Positions 1 to 7,114 of a stretch of DNA of 16,177 bases are shown one piece after another. The position numbers and the translations under genes were made by a program. The stretch comes from UCB3 sp964415605 (GTDB lineage Bacteria > Chloroflexota > Anaerolineae > Epilineales > Epilineaceae), in assembly GCA_964415605.1 (NCBI GenBank), contig CAYQBA010000107.1, positions 1 to 16,177 of the forward strand. The letters run 5' to 3'. Each line of letters opens with the position of its first letter. Within the stretch, counting starts at the first letter, position 1. Below the pieces are notes generated by a model that made no database searches, was not told where the DNA came from, and was given only the letters and a program-made list of their open reading frames with translations.

Positions 1-1
1 G

Positions 2-1084
2 GCTGCCGGGCGCACCGCCACGGCCTTGGCGCGGAGACGGCGGGAGCCGGACGGCCGCGGCCACGGCCGGGACGCGACCGCCATCGCCCGGGCCACCGGC
101 CCCCTGTGCGCCGGGCTCGTGGGCGCGCTGGCGGTCGCCGCGATCGCGTGGCCGCGCGCCCGGGTGCTCGAGGCGATGTACCACGACCCCGCCCACCAGC
201 GGGACGACTACCGCGGCATCGCGGCGGCGATCGCCGCGGCGGCCGGGGTGGACGACGCCGTGATCCTGGATGCGCCCACGCAGGTCGAGGTATTCGGCTA
301 CTATGATCGCGGCCGGCATCGGCTGTATCCGTTGCCGCGCCAGCGCCCACCCGACCCCGCCGCCACCTCCGCCGAGGTGGCGGCGATCGCCGCCCGGCAC
401 CGCGACCTCTACGGCGTGCTGTGGGCCACCGCCGAGAGCGATCCGGCGGGCATCGTCGAGGGCTGGTTGAACGCGCACCGGTACAAGGCGTTCGATGCCT
501 GGCACGGCAACGTCCGCCTGGTCATGTGGGCGGCGGCGCGCGCGCCGATGACGGATCGTCTGCCGCGGTCGCCCGCCGTGTTCGGGACCAACGAGATCGT
601 GCTGGCGCGGCTGATGGCCGGCCCGCCGGCCGTCGCGGCGGGCGGTGTCGTGACGCTCGACGCCGTGTGGGCGGCGGCGGCGCCGCCGCGGGCCGACTAC
701 ACCGTGTTCGTCCACATCGTCGATGCCGCCGGCCGGCTGGTGGCCGGGCGCGACATGCGCCCGCTCGGGGGCTCCGCCCGGACGTCGGGCTGGGCGCCGG
801 TCGAGCGCCAGGGCATCGCGCGGCTGGCGGCGGGGGACGGCGGGCCGGTGGTCGGCCCGAGCGCAGGCCCGGCGCAGGACGCCGGCATCGTCGACCACAT
901 CGGGCTCGTGGTGCCCACGGACGCCGCGCCGGGCGTGCACACCATCCGTCTCGGCCTGTACGATCCCGCGACCGGCGCCCGGCTCGCCGTCAACGGCGGG
1001 GATGGGGAGTCGGCGGCGCAGCCCAGCGGCGGCGACGACGCCGTCAACGTGGGCCAGCTCGAGGTGCGTCCCCCGGGGCCGTGA
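2..1084 (+). CDS. C-terminal part of a glycosyltransferase-like membrane protein (5' truncated)
   Basis: The reading frame is open to the window edge, so the N-terminus is missing; the TTG at 26 need not be the start. What remains has one hydrophobic helix (bases about 98-150, core PLCAGLVGALAVAAIAW). It is followed by a soluble segment with DDYRGIAAAI, then DDAVILDAPTQVEVFGYY, the layout that follows the last helix in GT39-like membrane glycosyltransferases. The last 150 residues form a beta-sandwich-like module (TVFVHIVDAAGRLVAGRD, then PGVHTIRLGLYDPATGARL). The gene at 1462-4110 ends with a matching module (VVFVHLV, PPGTYQVEVGAYDPAT), so the two are probably paralogues. The gene ends 18 bases from the convergent stop of the downstream gene. 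The glycosyltransferase assignment rests on this resemblance, because the catalytic N-terminal part lies outside the window. Reading frame and strand are secure. Confidence 0.75.
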   Translation, partial: AAGRTATALARRRREPDGRGHGRDATAIARATGPLCAGLVGALAVAAIAWPRARVLEAMYHDPAHQRDDYRGIAAAIAAAAGVDDAVILDAPTQVEVFGYYDRGRHRLYPLPRQRPPDPAATSAEVAAIAARHRDLYGVLWATAESDPAGIVEGWLNAHRYKAFDAWHGNVRLVMWAAARAPMTDRLPRSPAVFGTNEIVLARLMAGPPAVAAGGVVTLDAVWAAAAPPRADYTVFVHIVDAAGRLVAGRDMRPLGGSARTSGWAPVERQGIARLAAGDGGPVVGPSAGPAQDAGIVDHIGLVVPTDAAPGVHTIRLGLYDPATGARLAVNGGDGESAAQPSGGDDAVNVGQLEVRPPGP

Positions 1085-1102
1085 CCGATCCCGGCGGCCG
1101 GT

Positions 1103-1465
1103 TCATCCCGTGCGGGCCTGGCGCTCCCGCACGAGGTCGAGCGTCTCGACGGCATGGCGCAGGTGGGGAATGACGATGCTGCCGCCGACGACCAGGGCCA
1201 CGTTGAGCGCGTCGTGGATCTCGTCGTCCGACCAGCCGGCGTCGGCGCACTGCAGGATGTGGTAGTCGATGCAGTCGTTGCAGCGCAGCACGGCGCTGGC
1301 CACCAGGCCGAGGAGCTCCTTGGTGCGGTGGTCGAGCGCGCCGTCGCGATAGGCGGCGGTGTCAAGGTTGAAGAACCGCTTGATGCCGAGATGGTCGATC
1401 TCGGCGATGCGGGCGTTCATGCGGGTGCGGTAGGCTTCGAAGGCATCCAGTCGGTTGATGGTCAT
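1103..1465 (-). CDS. carboxymuconolactone decarboxylase / AhpD-like family protein
   Basis: A 120-residue cytoplasmic protein of the CMD/AhpD fold. It carries the complete AhpD-type active-site pattern E-x11-C-x2-C-x3-H: Glu50, Cys62, Cys65 and His69 within KELLGLVASAVLRCNDCIDYH, followed by GWSDDEIHDALNVALVVGG, which is typical of the family. The CxxC pair suggests thiol-disulfide or peroxidase-reductant activity rather than the cysteine-free ring decarboxylase type (inference). The ATG overlaps the TGA of the upstream glycosyltransferase gene (ATGA at 1462-1465). A strong ribosome site GGAGGTGAG (1466-1474, minus strand) lies directly before it, which fixes the start. Translational coupling to the glycosyltransferase is likely, although no functional link between the two families is obvious. 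The natural partner or substrate is unknown. A longer frame extends upstream to 1933, but it only shadows the glycosyltransferase. Confidence 0.9.
   Translation of the reverse strand: MTINRLDAFEAYRTRMNARIAEIDHLGIKRFFNLDTAAYRDGALDHRTKELLGLVASAVLRCNDCIDYHILQCADAGWSDDEIHDALNVALVVGGSIVIPHLRHAVETLDLVRERQARTG
1109..1133. terminator. possible hairpin at the convergent gene ends
   Basis: CGTGCGGG (1109-1116) and CCCGCACG (1126-1133) form a perfect eight-pair stem with a nine-base loop, inside the last codons of the AhpD-like gene and 25 bases past the stop of the plus-strand gene. There is no T tract on either strand, so terminator function is only a possibility. Confidence 0.3.
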
Positions 1466-4110
1466 CTCACCTCCACGGTGTCGAGCCAGACCCGGCGGCC
1501 GGCGGTGTCCACCGCCGGGCCGGTGAGCGGGAAGCGTTCCATGGTCGCGGGGTCGTAGGCGCCGACCTCGACCTGATAGGTTCCCGGCGGCGCGGCGGGA
1601 TCGACCGTGAGGACGTGACGATCGAACACCGCCCCCGCCCGCCATGGCCCGGACGAAGGCGGCCCGTCGTGCCCCGCCCACACCGGGTCGCCCGTGCCCG
1701 GCCGCGGCGGTCCGACGAGGTGGACGAACACGACCGGCGTGGTCGGGGGAGCGGCCGGAGGGGCGCCGCCATCGGGGCCGCCGGACCCGTCGTCGCCGTC
1801 GCCCCCGACGGCCCACAACAGGTCGATGGCCAGCGGCCCGCCGCGGGTCACCACCGCGCGCGAGATCCGGTGGTCGACCAGACGGGCAAAGCCGACGTCG
1901 GCCATGGCCGCGTGCGTCGAGGCGAGCGGCCACGTGAACGGCGGATCCGGACCCGGCAGCCCGCCGCGGAGATCCACCTGGCCGAGGGCGACAGCCTCGC
2001 CAGACGGCTTGCCTTCGATCGTGCCCCAGTCCAGCCGCAGCGTGTGGCGGCCGGCCGGCAAGCGGTCGCTGACGTCGATCACGACCCGGCGGCGGGACGC
2101 CGCGGTGGTGGACGGAGGAGGCGGGACGGCCCCTTCCCAGATCGGCACGCCCCCCCCGGCCGCTTCCAGGCGCAGTGCGGCACCACGGGGCGCCGAGTCC
2201 GGCCTGGCCGAGCCCCCCATGCCGTCCGGTGCGGCTGGAGCATCCCCGGTGCCGGGTGCGACTGGACCCTCACCGGCGTCCGGTCCGCCCAGCGTGCCGT
2301 CGGTGTTGAACAGCGTGACATCGAGCCGGTCGCCCGGCAGGCCGACCCGGGCGGGTGCGCCGACGAGCGCGAGCGGTCGCGCGCCTACCGGCCACAGCCC
2401 GGGCATCGCGCTGGACAGCGCCGTCAGGCGCGGCGGACGGCCGTCGCGCGCATACAGGTGCAGGGCGTCCGGGCCGTAGCCCTCGCTGAGCACGCGCGGG
2501 AGACGGCCGTCGAGCCAGGCCTCGACGCGACCTTCGGGATCCTGCAGGTGACGGTCCACGGCGGCCAGCCACACGCGGTCGTGGGTGGCGACGACGGCCT
2601 CGAGCGCGGCCTGCCACCCGGCGGCGCCGACGCGATCGCTCCCGCGGCTGGGGAAGGGGATCACCGGCGGTCGATCCGCCGCCCCACCGGGTGGGAGATC
2701 CGTGCCCCGGTACGCGATCGCGGGCGGCTCGCCATCCCGATCCCACGGCAGGTCGTAGGCGTAGAGGAAGATCGGGTAGCGGTTCCCGCTGACGAGCACG
2801 ACGACGTCGCCTGGCTCGGCCTGCGTCCAGATCGCCAGGGCCATCGCCTGCATCTCGTCGCGCAGGCGCCGGTCCGCGAAGTGCGTCGGCAGGTGGGCCA
2901 GGGCTGTCCCCACGACGATCGCGGTCAGCGTCGCGCCCACGGCGCCGCCGCGACGCCACGCGCCCGCCAGCACCGCCGCGGCCAGGATGTACGCCGGGGC
3001 GGCGAAGGGCACGAAGTAGCGCGCCTCGACCGCCGGGGCATAGAACAGCACCCGCGGGCGCGTGGCCAGCCACACGGCCACGGGCGGGAGCACCGCGAAG
3101 AGGGTGAGCACCACCCACGGCAGGGCGCGGGCGCCGGGCGCGAGGCCGGATGCGGCTTGCCGGGCCGGCGCCGGGCGCGCCCGGGGCGCGCGCCACCGGG
3201 TCGGGGTGCCCAGCGCGTACGCCGCCGCGATTGCCAGGGCCACCCCCCACGCCGCCGTTGCCGCGCCGGCGCGGCCGATGTCGGTCGACACCCCCGTGGC
3301 CAACAGCGTGGCCCACAGGCGTGCGACGAACCCCGCGCCGGCCGGCGTCTCCGCGACCTGCCACGACTGCATGCGCCCCGCGGCGTAGGCCCACCACGGC
3401 AGGAAGAGGAGCGCGATCGCGACCTGGGCGGCGATCCAGGTGCCGAGCTTCCGCCGGCCGGTCCGGCCGGCCATGGCGGCCGTCGCGACGACGCCGAGAT
3501 TGAGGATGGCCACGCTCACCCCGGCCAGGTACACCGTGTACAGGCCGGCGAGCGCCGCTGCCGCGTAAACCGCCAGCCAGCGGCCGCCGCTCGCCGAGCC
3601 GCCTGGCGCGTGGCCATCGGGGCCGGTGGCGGCCCGGCGAGCGCGCCCCCCCCCGCCGGTCAGGCCGTCATCGGCCCAGCGCAGCGCGGCATACACCGCG
3701 GCCAGGCCGGCGAGGCCGGCCAGCACGTACATCCGCAGCTCCTGCGACCAGGCCACGTGGAAGGGCGACACCGCCACGAGCGCCATCGCGAGCCCGCCGG
3801 CCCCGGCGCCGGCCGCGCGGCGGGCGATGGCGCCGGACAGCGCCACCGCCAGCATGCCCCAGATGACCGTGAGGTAGCGGGCCGCGAGCTCAGTCTGACC
3901 CACCAGCCGGACCCAGCCCCAGAGCGTCCAGAAGAACAGCGGGGGATGCACGTCCGACGCCGTCCAGGCCGTCACGCCCATGAACGACTGGCGCACCGCC
4001 CAGATGGCCAGGGCCTCGTCCCACCAGACGTTTTGATCGCCCAGCCGCCACGCGCGCAGCGCGAACCCCGTCAAGAGGCAGGCGGCCGCGGCCATGCGCC
4101 ATCGCGTCAC
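1462..4110 (-). CDS. GT39/ArnT-like GT-C membrane glycosyltransferase with C-terminal beta-sandwich
   Basis: An 882-residue integral membrane protein. About 400 N-terminal residues hold some ten hydrophobic helices with the hallmarks of the PMT/ArnT-like GT-C superfamily. These are an acidic pair in the first outer loop (Asp31-Glu32 in WWDEALA), HPPLFF at 55-60, SQELRMY at 122-128, and EARYFVPFAAPAY near 362. Such enzymes move a sugar from a polyprenyl-phosphate donor onto an acceptor on the outer face of the membrane. A soluble region follows (about 410-560), then low-complexity Gly/Pro/Asp-rich spacers and a beta-sandwich module at the end. The chosen start is GTG at 4110, which overlaps the upstream TGA (GTGA) with GGGGAG 11 bases before it. 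ATG at 4095 is the alternative and lacks a ribosome site. The same frame is open up to 5382, but that stretch is antisense-type shadow of the preceding gene. Donor and acceptor cannot be told from sequence. Confidence 0.88.
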   Translation of the reverse strand: MTRWRMAAAACLLTGFALRAWRLGDQNVWWDEALAIWAVRQSFMGVTAWTASDVHPPLFFWTLWGWVRLVGQTELAARYLTVIWGMLAVALSGAIARRAAGAGAGGLAMALVAVSPFHVAWSQELRMYVLAGLAGLAAVYAALRWADDGLTGGGGRARRAATGPDGHAPGGSASGGRWLAVYAAAALAGLYTVYLAGVSVAILNLGVVATAAMAGRTGRRKLGTWIAAQVAIALLFLPWWAYAAGRMQSWQVAETPAGAGFVARLWATLLATGVSTDIGRAGAATAAWGVALAIAAAYALGTPTRWRAPRARPAPARQAASGLAPGARALPWVVLTLFAVLPPVAVWLATRPRVLFYAPAVEARYFVPFAAPAYILAAAVLAGAWRRGGAVGATLTAIVVGTALAHLPTHFADRRLRDEMQAMALAIWTQAEPGDVVVLVSGNRYPIFLYAYDLPWDRDGEPPAIAYRGTDLPPGGAADRPPVIPFPSRGSDRVGAAGWQAALEAVVATHDRVWLAAVDRHLQDPEGRVEAWLDGRLPRVLSEGYGPDALHLYARDGRPPRLTALSSAMPGLWPVGARPLALVGAPARVGLPGDRLDVTLFNTDGTLGGPDAGEGPVAPGTGDAPAAPDGMGGSARPDSAPRGAALRLEAAGGGVPIWEGAVPPPPSTTAASRRRVVIDVSDRLPAGRHTLRLDWGTIEGKPSGEAVALGQVDLRGGLPGPDPPFTWPLASTHAAMADVGFARLVDHRISRAVVTRGGPLAIDLLWAVGGDGDDGSGGPDGGAPPAAPPTTPVVFVHLVGPPRPGTGDPVWAGHDGPPSSGPWRAGAVFDRHVLTVDPAAPPGTYQVEVGAYDPATMERFPLTGPAVDTAGRRVWLDTVEVR

Positions 4111-6101
4111 GACGCCAGGGGCTCCCCGTCGGCCGGTGCGGGCCCGCCGCCCGCGTCGTCGCCGGACCGCCCCCCGGCGCGCATGCGGCGCCACACCAGC
4201 CAGGCCATGATCGGGATGCCGCCGAGCAGCGCCCAGCGCAGCGCGTTGCGCAGCAGCCACGCCCACAGCGGGTCGAACGGCCCCGGCGGGGGCGGCCCGA
4301 AGACCTCGATGTTGTCGAGCCAGACCTCGCCGGCGTCGACCCGCACGATCAAGATGTGCTCGCCGGCGTCGAGCTCGCGCTTGCCGCGGAACCAGTCCCC
4401 GGGATCGTCGAGCAAGTCCGTGTGATCGAGCACGAAGCCGTCGTCCGTCGTCGTCGGGGCGAGCGTCCGGCTGATGTCGTCGAGCACGACGAACAGGCTC
4501 GGCGTGTCGCCCGCGGCCACGGCGTCCGACGGGTGGTCCGCGCGGAGGGTGGGGGTGAGGGCGACGGTGGCCCCGGCGGCGGTGGGCTCCGGCCGCTCGG
4601 TGGTCGAAGCGGCCGGGATCGTCCCCCGCCCCGCGGTCGCCGCCCCCGCGCCCGGCGGCTGCGCCCCGCCCACGGTCACCGGCCGCCGCGAGAGGTTCAA
4701 CCGGAAGCCGGTGCCGACGAAGCTGACCTGAAGCTCGGCCGACTCCGACCCGACCTTTTGGTCGAGCGGGCCGGTTTCGGGGACGGCGCGCCACGGGCCG
4801 TTGTACTGCAAGGCGATCGCGTCGGGCGCATGCCGCCCGCGGTGGAGCACGGGATACCGGTTCGCCAGCCCGGCCAGCGCGAGGTAAGTCTCGGTCTTGC
4901 GCCAGTCGGGCTCGAGCACCCGGAAGTAGCCCTCGGGCCGGCGGTGCCACTCCCAGTCCGGGCGTCGCAGGAACCACAGGAAGGCCGTGCCGGCCCACGG
5001 CCATTCCGCCGCCACGCGGTCGTAGGCCTGCCGGGTGTACTCGGCGCGCAGCGACTCGTCGGCCCGGCCGTAGGGCGCCGCCATCGCCGGCGGCGGGCTG
5101 TCCCAGCCGAACTCGGTGATCCACACCGGCTTGTCGGCGTCGTTGTGCCGGACCATGAGGTCGCGCATCAGCATCGGGCGCGAGAAGTTCACGCGGTCCG
5201 CGCTGACGCGGCGGTCGGTCGGCCCGGTCCACAGCCCGAAGGCCTGCACGGCGAGCACGTCGAACTCGTTCTGCCAGCCGGCGCGGTAGAGGGCGTCGAG
5301 GTAGCGCAGGTCGTCCATGTTGCGGCCGCCGGGCTCGGTCGTGGGCGCGAGGGCCGCGCTGACCACCACCACGTCGCCGCACACCGCGTGCGCCCGCTGC
5401 GAGGCCGTGGCCAGCAGCCGGGCGTAGCCGGCGGGGTCGACGTCACGCTCGCCCCACTCCGGGTAGATGTTGGGCTCGTTCCAGATCTGGTAGTAGCGGA
5501 CGCGCCCGCAATAGCGCTCGACCACCGCCGCCACGAAGTTGCCGAAGTCCGCGAAGTCGTCGGGCGGGCCCTTCTTGGCGCCCTCGCGCTCTGGCGCCGT
5601 GTACGCCCAGTCCGGGGGATCGTCCAACCTGACCAGGAGCTGGACGCCGTGGTCGGTGGCGGTCTGGACGATGCGGTCGTACTTGTCCCAAGCGGACCGC
5701 GGGGGGGTGTTGCGCCGATCCTCGAAGTCGCCCCGCGCGTGGATCTCGATGTCCTCCCACGGGAACTGCTGCCGGGCCCAGCCGATACCGGCGTCGCGCA
5801 GCATGGCGAACGACCGGCGAACGTTTTCGGGATCGGCCTCGAGCTGTACGAACGTGTTGACGCCGAACCGGTTGGCGCCCTTGTGATGGATCGGCGCGTC
5901 GGGCGCCAGCTCGAGGTCCGGCCCCGTCACCGCCAGCACCGCCAGCGCGCCGGCGCCCTTGATCCCCTCCCGCCACGATTCCTCGCCCGTGTTGGCGCGC
6001 AGCCAATCGGCCAGCGTCGCCGAGCGCAGGAACGCCAGAAACCACAGCGTGACCGCCCCGGCGACGGCGATGGCCGTCAGGCGACGGATCGAAGGGCGCA
6101 T
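4107..6101 (-). CDS. membrane-anchored clan GH-A glycoside hydrolase (GH39/GH5-like)
   Basis: A 664-residue protein with an N-terminal membrane anchor (about 8-25) and a TIM-barrel region (about 75-415). It has both clan GH-A catalytic signatures: the acid/base Glu209 in QIWNEPN and the nucleophile Glu330 in VWITEFGW. A beta-sandwich, possibly carbohydrate-binding, follows at about 424-602; it is interrupted by a Pro/Ala/Thr-rich insertion (about 473-535) and contains LDAGEHILIVRVDAGEVWLDNIEV. A second membrane helix (about 620-638) and a short Gly/Asp tail close the protein, so the barrel is tethered at both ends, most likely outside the cell. The start is supported by AGGAG (6107-6111, minus) five bases from the ATG. 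The stop overlaps the glycosyltransferase start. By analogy with membrane-associated GH39 enzymes such as PslG in exopolysaccharide operons, it may trim the glycan made by its neighbour. The substrate is unknown and the exact GH family cannot be fixed by eye. Confidence 0.85.
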   Translation of the reverse strand: MRPSIRRLTAIAVAGAVTLWFLAFLRSATLADWLRANTGEESWREGIKGAGALAVLAVTGPDLELAPDAPIHHKGANRFGVNTFVQLEADPENVRRSFAMLRDAGIGWARQQFPWEDIEIHARGDFEDRRNTPPRSAWDKYDRIVQTATDHGVQLLVRLDDPPDWAYTAPEREGAKKGPPDDFADFGNFVAAVVERYCGRVRYYQIWNEPNIYPEWGERDVDPAGYARLLATASQRAHAVCGDVVVVSAALAPTTEPGGRNMDDLRYLDALYRAGWQNEFDVLAVQAFGLWTGPTDRRVSADRVNFSRPMLMRDLMVRHNDADKPVWITEFGWDSPPPAMAAPYGRADESLRAEYTRQAYDRVAAEWPWAGTAFLWFLRRPDWEWHRRPEGYFRVLEPDWRKTETYLALAGLANRYPVLHRGRHAPDAIALQYNGPWRAVPETGPLDQKVGSESAELQVSFVGTGFRLNLSRRPVTVGGAQPPGAGAATAGRGTIPAASTTERPEPTAAGATVALTPTLRADHPSDAVAAGDTPSLFVVLDDISRTLAPTTTDDGFVLDHTDLLDDPGDWFRGKRELDAGEHILIVRVDAGEVWLDNIEVFGPPPPGPFDPLWAWLLRNALRWALLGGIPIMAWLVWRRMRAGGRSGDDAGGGPAPADGEPLAS

Positions 6102-6216
6102 GGGATCTCCTCGACGGGTGGACGACGGCGGTGGGGCGGGGTCGCCGTGAGGGCCGTGCGCGGCCGGCGCGGCGCCGTTCCGGACCGGAAGCGACGGGCC
6201 CGCGCCGCGCGGGCGG

Positions 6217-6564
6217 TCACCCTGGCTGCCAGAAGTACAGGGCGATCGGGAACACCGCGGCGCCGGCCAGGAGCAGCGCGATCAGGCGGGTGTCCTGACG
6301 GGGCGCCGCGGCCAGCCCGGCCAGCCCGGCCACGAGCACGCACGCTTCAAGCCCGAGCGTGATCAGCTCGATGCCCGCCAGCGGGCCGTCGTCGACGGTC
6401 ACGCCGCCGATCGGCCGCCACAGCAGCACGACGCGGACCAGCGCCGCGCCGGCCGCCAGGCCCCCGAGCCGGCCCAGCCACGTCCGCGCGCCCGCCGACG
6501 CCGCCATCAGGCCGGCCAGCACCGCGAGGTAGAGGAACCAACCGCACAGGATCGTCTGCGTCAT
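6217..6564 (-). CDS. small four-helix membrane protein of unknown function
   Basis: A protein of 115 residues that is almost entirely hydrophobic. About four membrane segments can be seen: ILCGWFLYLAVLAGLMAAS, LAAGAALVRVVLLW, ITLGLEACVLVAGLAGLAA, and LIALLLAGAAVFPIALYFW near the C-terminus. I recognise no family. ATG at 6564 is used here; an in-frame GTG at 6576 would add four residues and has a weak GGCGAG ahead of it, so either start is possible. It is the first gene downstream of the minus-strand promoter at 6610-6637. It lies 115 bases before the glycosidase gene in the same direction, so it could head the glycan operon. The 115-base gap includes the inverted repeat TTCCGGACCGGAA (6178-6190) but no convincing terminator. 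Confidence 0.65.
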   Translation of the reverse strand: MTQTILCGWFLYLAVLAGLMAASAGARTWLGRLGGLAAGAALVRVVLLWRPIGGVTVDDGPLAGIELITLGLEACVLVAGLAGLAAAPRQDTRLIALLLAGAAVFPIALYFWQPG

Positions 6565-6609
6565 CGCTCGCGTCACGCGTCTCGCCGGCGGCGTCCGGCG
6601 ACCCCCGGA

Positions 6610-6637
6610 ACGATAGGCGATCGCGATCGGGTGTCAA
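6610..6637 (-). promoter_or_regulatory. sigma-70-type promoter with palindromic spacer, reading into the glycan cluster
   Basis: On the minus strand a perfect -35 box TTGACA (6632-6637) is followed after 16 bases by TATCGT (6610-6615, 4 of 6 matches to TATAAT). The spacer contains the perfect 12-base palindrome CGATCGCGATCG (6618-6629), a plausible operator position. The promoter lies about 35-45 bases ahead of the start of the small membrane protein gene. It is predicted from sequence only. Confidence 0.55.
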
Positions 6638-6673
6638 ATGCGGCGGCCTCCGCGGTGGCCCCGACCGGGCGAT

Positions 6674-6702
6674 TTGCCGCCGGCGGGCCGGCCGTCTATG
6701 AT
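6674..6702 (+). promoter_or_regulatory. sigma-70-type promoter for rpsU
   Basis: TTGCCG (6674-6679, 4 of 6 matches to TTGACA) and TATGAT (6697-6702, 5 of 6 matches to TATAAT) are separated by an ideal 17-base spacer. Transcription would begin near 6709 and give an rpsU leader of roughly 45 bases. It is divergent from the minus-strand promoter at 6610-6637, with about 36 bases between the two -35 boxes. Confidence 0.55.
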
Positions 6703-6736
6703 TGCGCGGTTGGCGCCCGCGCGCCGCAATCCCTGG

Positions 6737-6749
6737 GAAAGGAGGTGAT
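6737..6749 (+). promoter_or_regulatory. extended Shine-Dalgarno site of rpsU
   Basis: GAAAGGAGGTGAT is a 13-base uninterrupted complement to the usual 3' end of bacterial 16S rRNA (GAUCACCUCCUUUC). The GGAGG core lies nine bases before the ATG at 6755. It is much longer than the sites seen for other genes here, which match over about 5-8 bases. Confidence 0.8.
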
Positions 6750-6754
6750 AGCCC

Positions 6755-6982
6755 ATGACAGTCGACCTGCGATCCGGCGAGTCGTTCGAGGGCCTGCTGA
6801 AGCGCTTCCGCAAGGAAGTGTCGAAGTCCAGGATCCTGAGCACGTTCCGGCGCAAGCGATGGTTCACCCCGCCCAGCGAAGAGCGGCGCCTGGCCAAGAA
6901 GAAGGCCGAGCGCCGGGCCCGGCGGCGCCAGCTGCGCGCCACGCGGCCTCGCCGCCGGAGCGGACCCGGCACCCCGGAGTGA
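6755..6982 (+). CDS. rpsU: 30S ribosomal protein bS21
   Basis: A 75-residue, strongly basic protein with the bS21 pattern: GESFEGLLKRFRKEVSKS, then the ILSTFRRKRWFTPPSEERR segment and a Lys/Arg-rich C-terminal tail (LAKKKAERRARRRQLR). It is slightly longer than many bS21 proteins owing to an Arg/Pro/Gly tail (RPRRRSGPGTPE). bS21 binds the platform of the small subunit near the 3' end of 16S rRNA and affects initiation. The start is fixed by the 13-base Shine-Dalgarno match just upstream. The gene appears to be monocistronic, with its own promoter at 6674-6702 and an intrinsic terminator at 7065-7096. Because the protein sits beside the anti-Shine-Dalgarno sequence, the unusual ribosome site could support autoregulation (inference). 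Confidence 0.95.
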   Translation: MTVDLRSGESFEGLLKRFRKEVSKSRILSTFRRKRWFTPPSEERRLAKKKAERRARRRQLRATRPRRRSGPGTPE

Positions 6983-7064
6983 GCCTGCCACGGGGCGCCG
7001 CCTAGCCGGCGGACGACCTCGCGGCAGCCTGGAGTCCGGTCAACCGAACGTCAAGCGTCAGATC

Positions 7065-7096
7065 AGGGGTGGTGCATTTGCGCCACCCCTTTCTTC
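7065..7096 (+). terminator. intrinsic terminator after rpsU
   Basis: An 11-base-pair stem (AGGGGTGGTGC at 7065-7075 with GCGCCACCCCT at 7080-7090, one G-T wobble) closes a four-base ATTT loop and is followed by TTCTTC. It lies 82 bases after the rpsU stop. On the minus strand the same hairpin follows the beta-propeller/VWA gene stop at 7115 but lacks a T tract. It would therefore terminate mainly rpsU and only weakly the convergent operon. Confidence 0.8.
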
Positions 7097-7114
7097 ATGT
7101 CGTGTGCGGCATGT

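Noticed and set aside
4111..5382. N-terminal extension of the glycosyltransferase frame up to 5382
   Set aside because: The extra residues are Arg/Pro/Ala-rich out-of-frame translation of the glycosidase gene. The GTG at 4110 overlaps the glycosidase stop and leads directly into the first membrane helix.
6178..6190. TTCCGGACCGGAA inverted repeat as a terminator ahead of the glycosidase gene
   Set aside because: The one-base centre cannot form a hairpin loop and there is no T tract. It could be an operator-like site, but there is no further support.
1615..6362. Long plus-strand frames opposite the glycan cluster
   Set aside because: Same shadow pattern: no domains, and opposite to genes with clear catalytic motifs.
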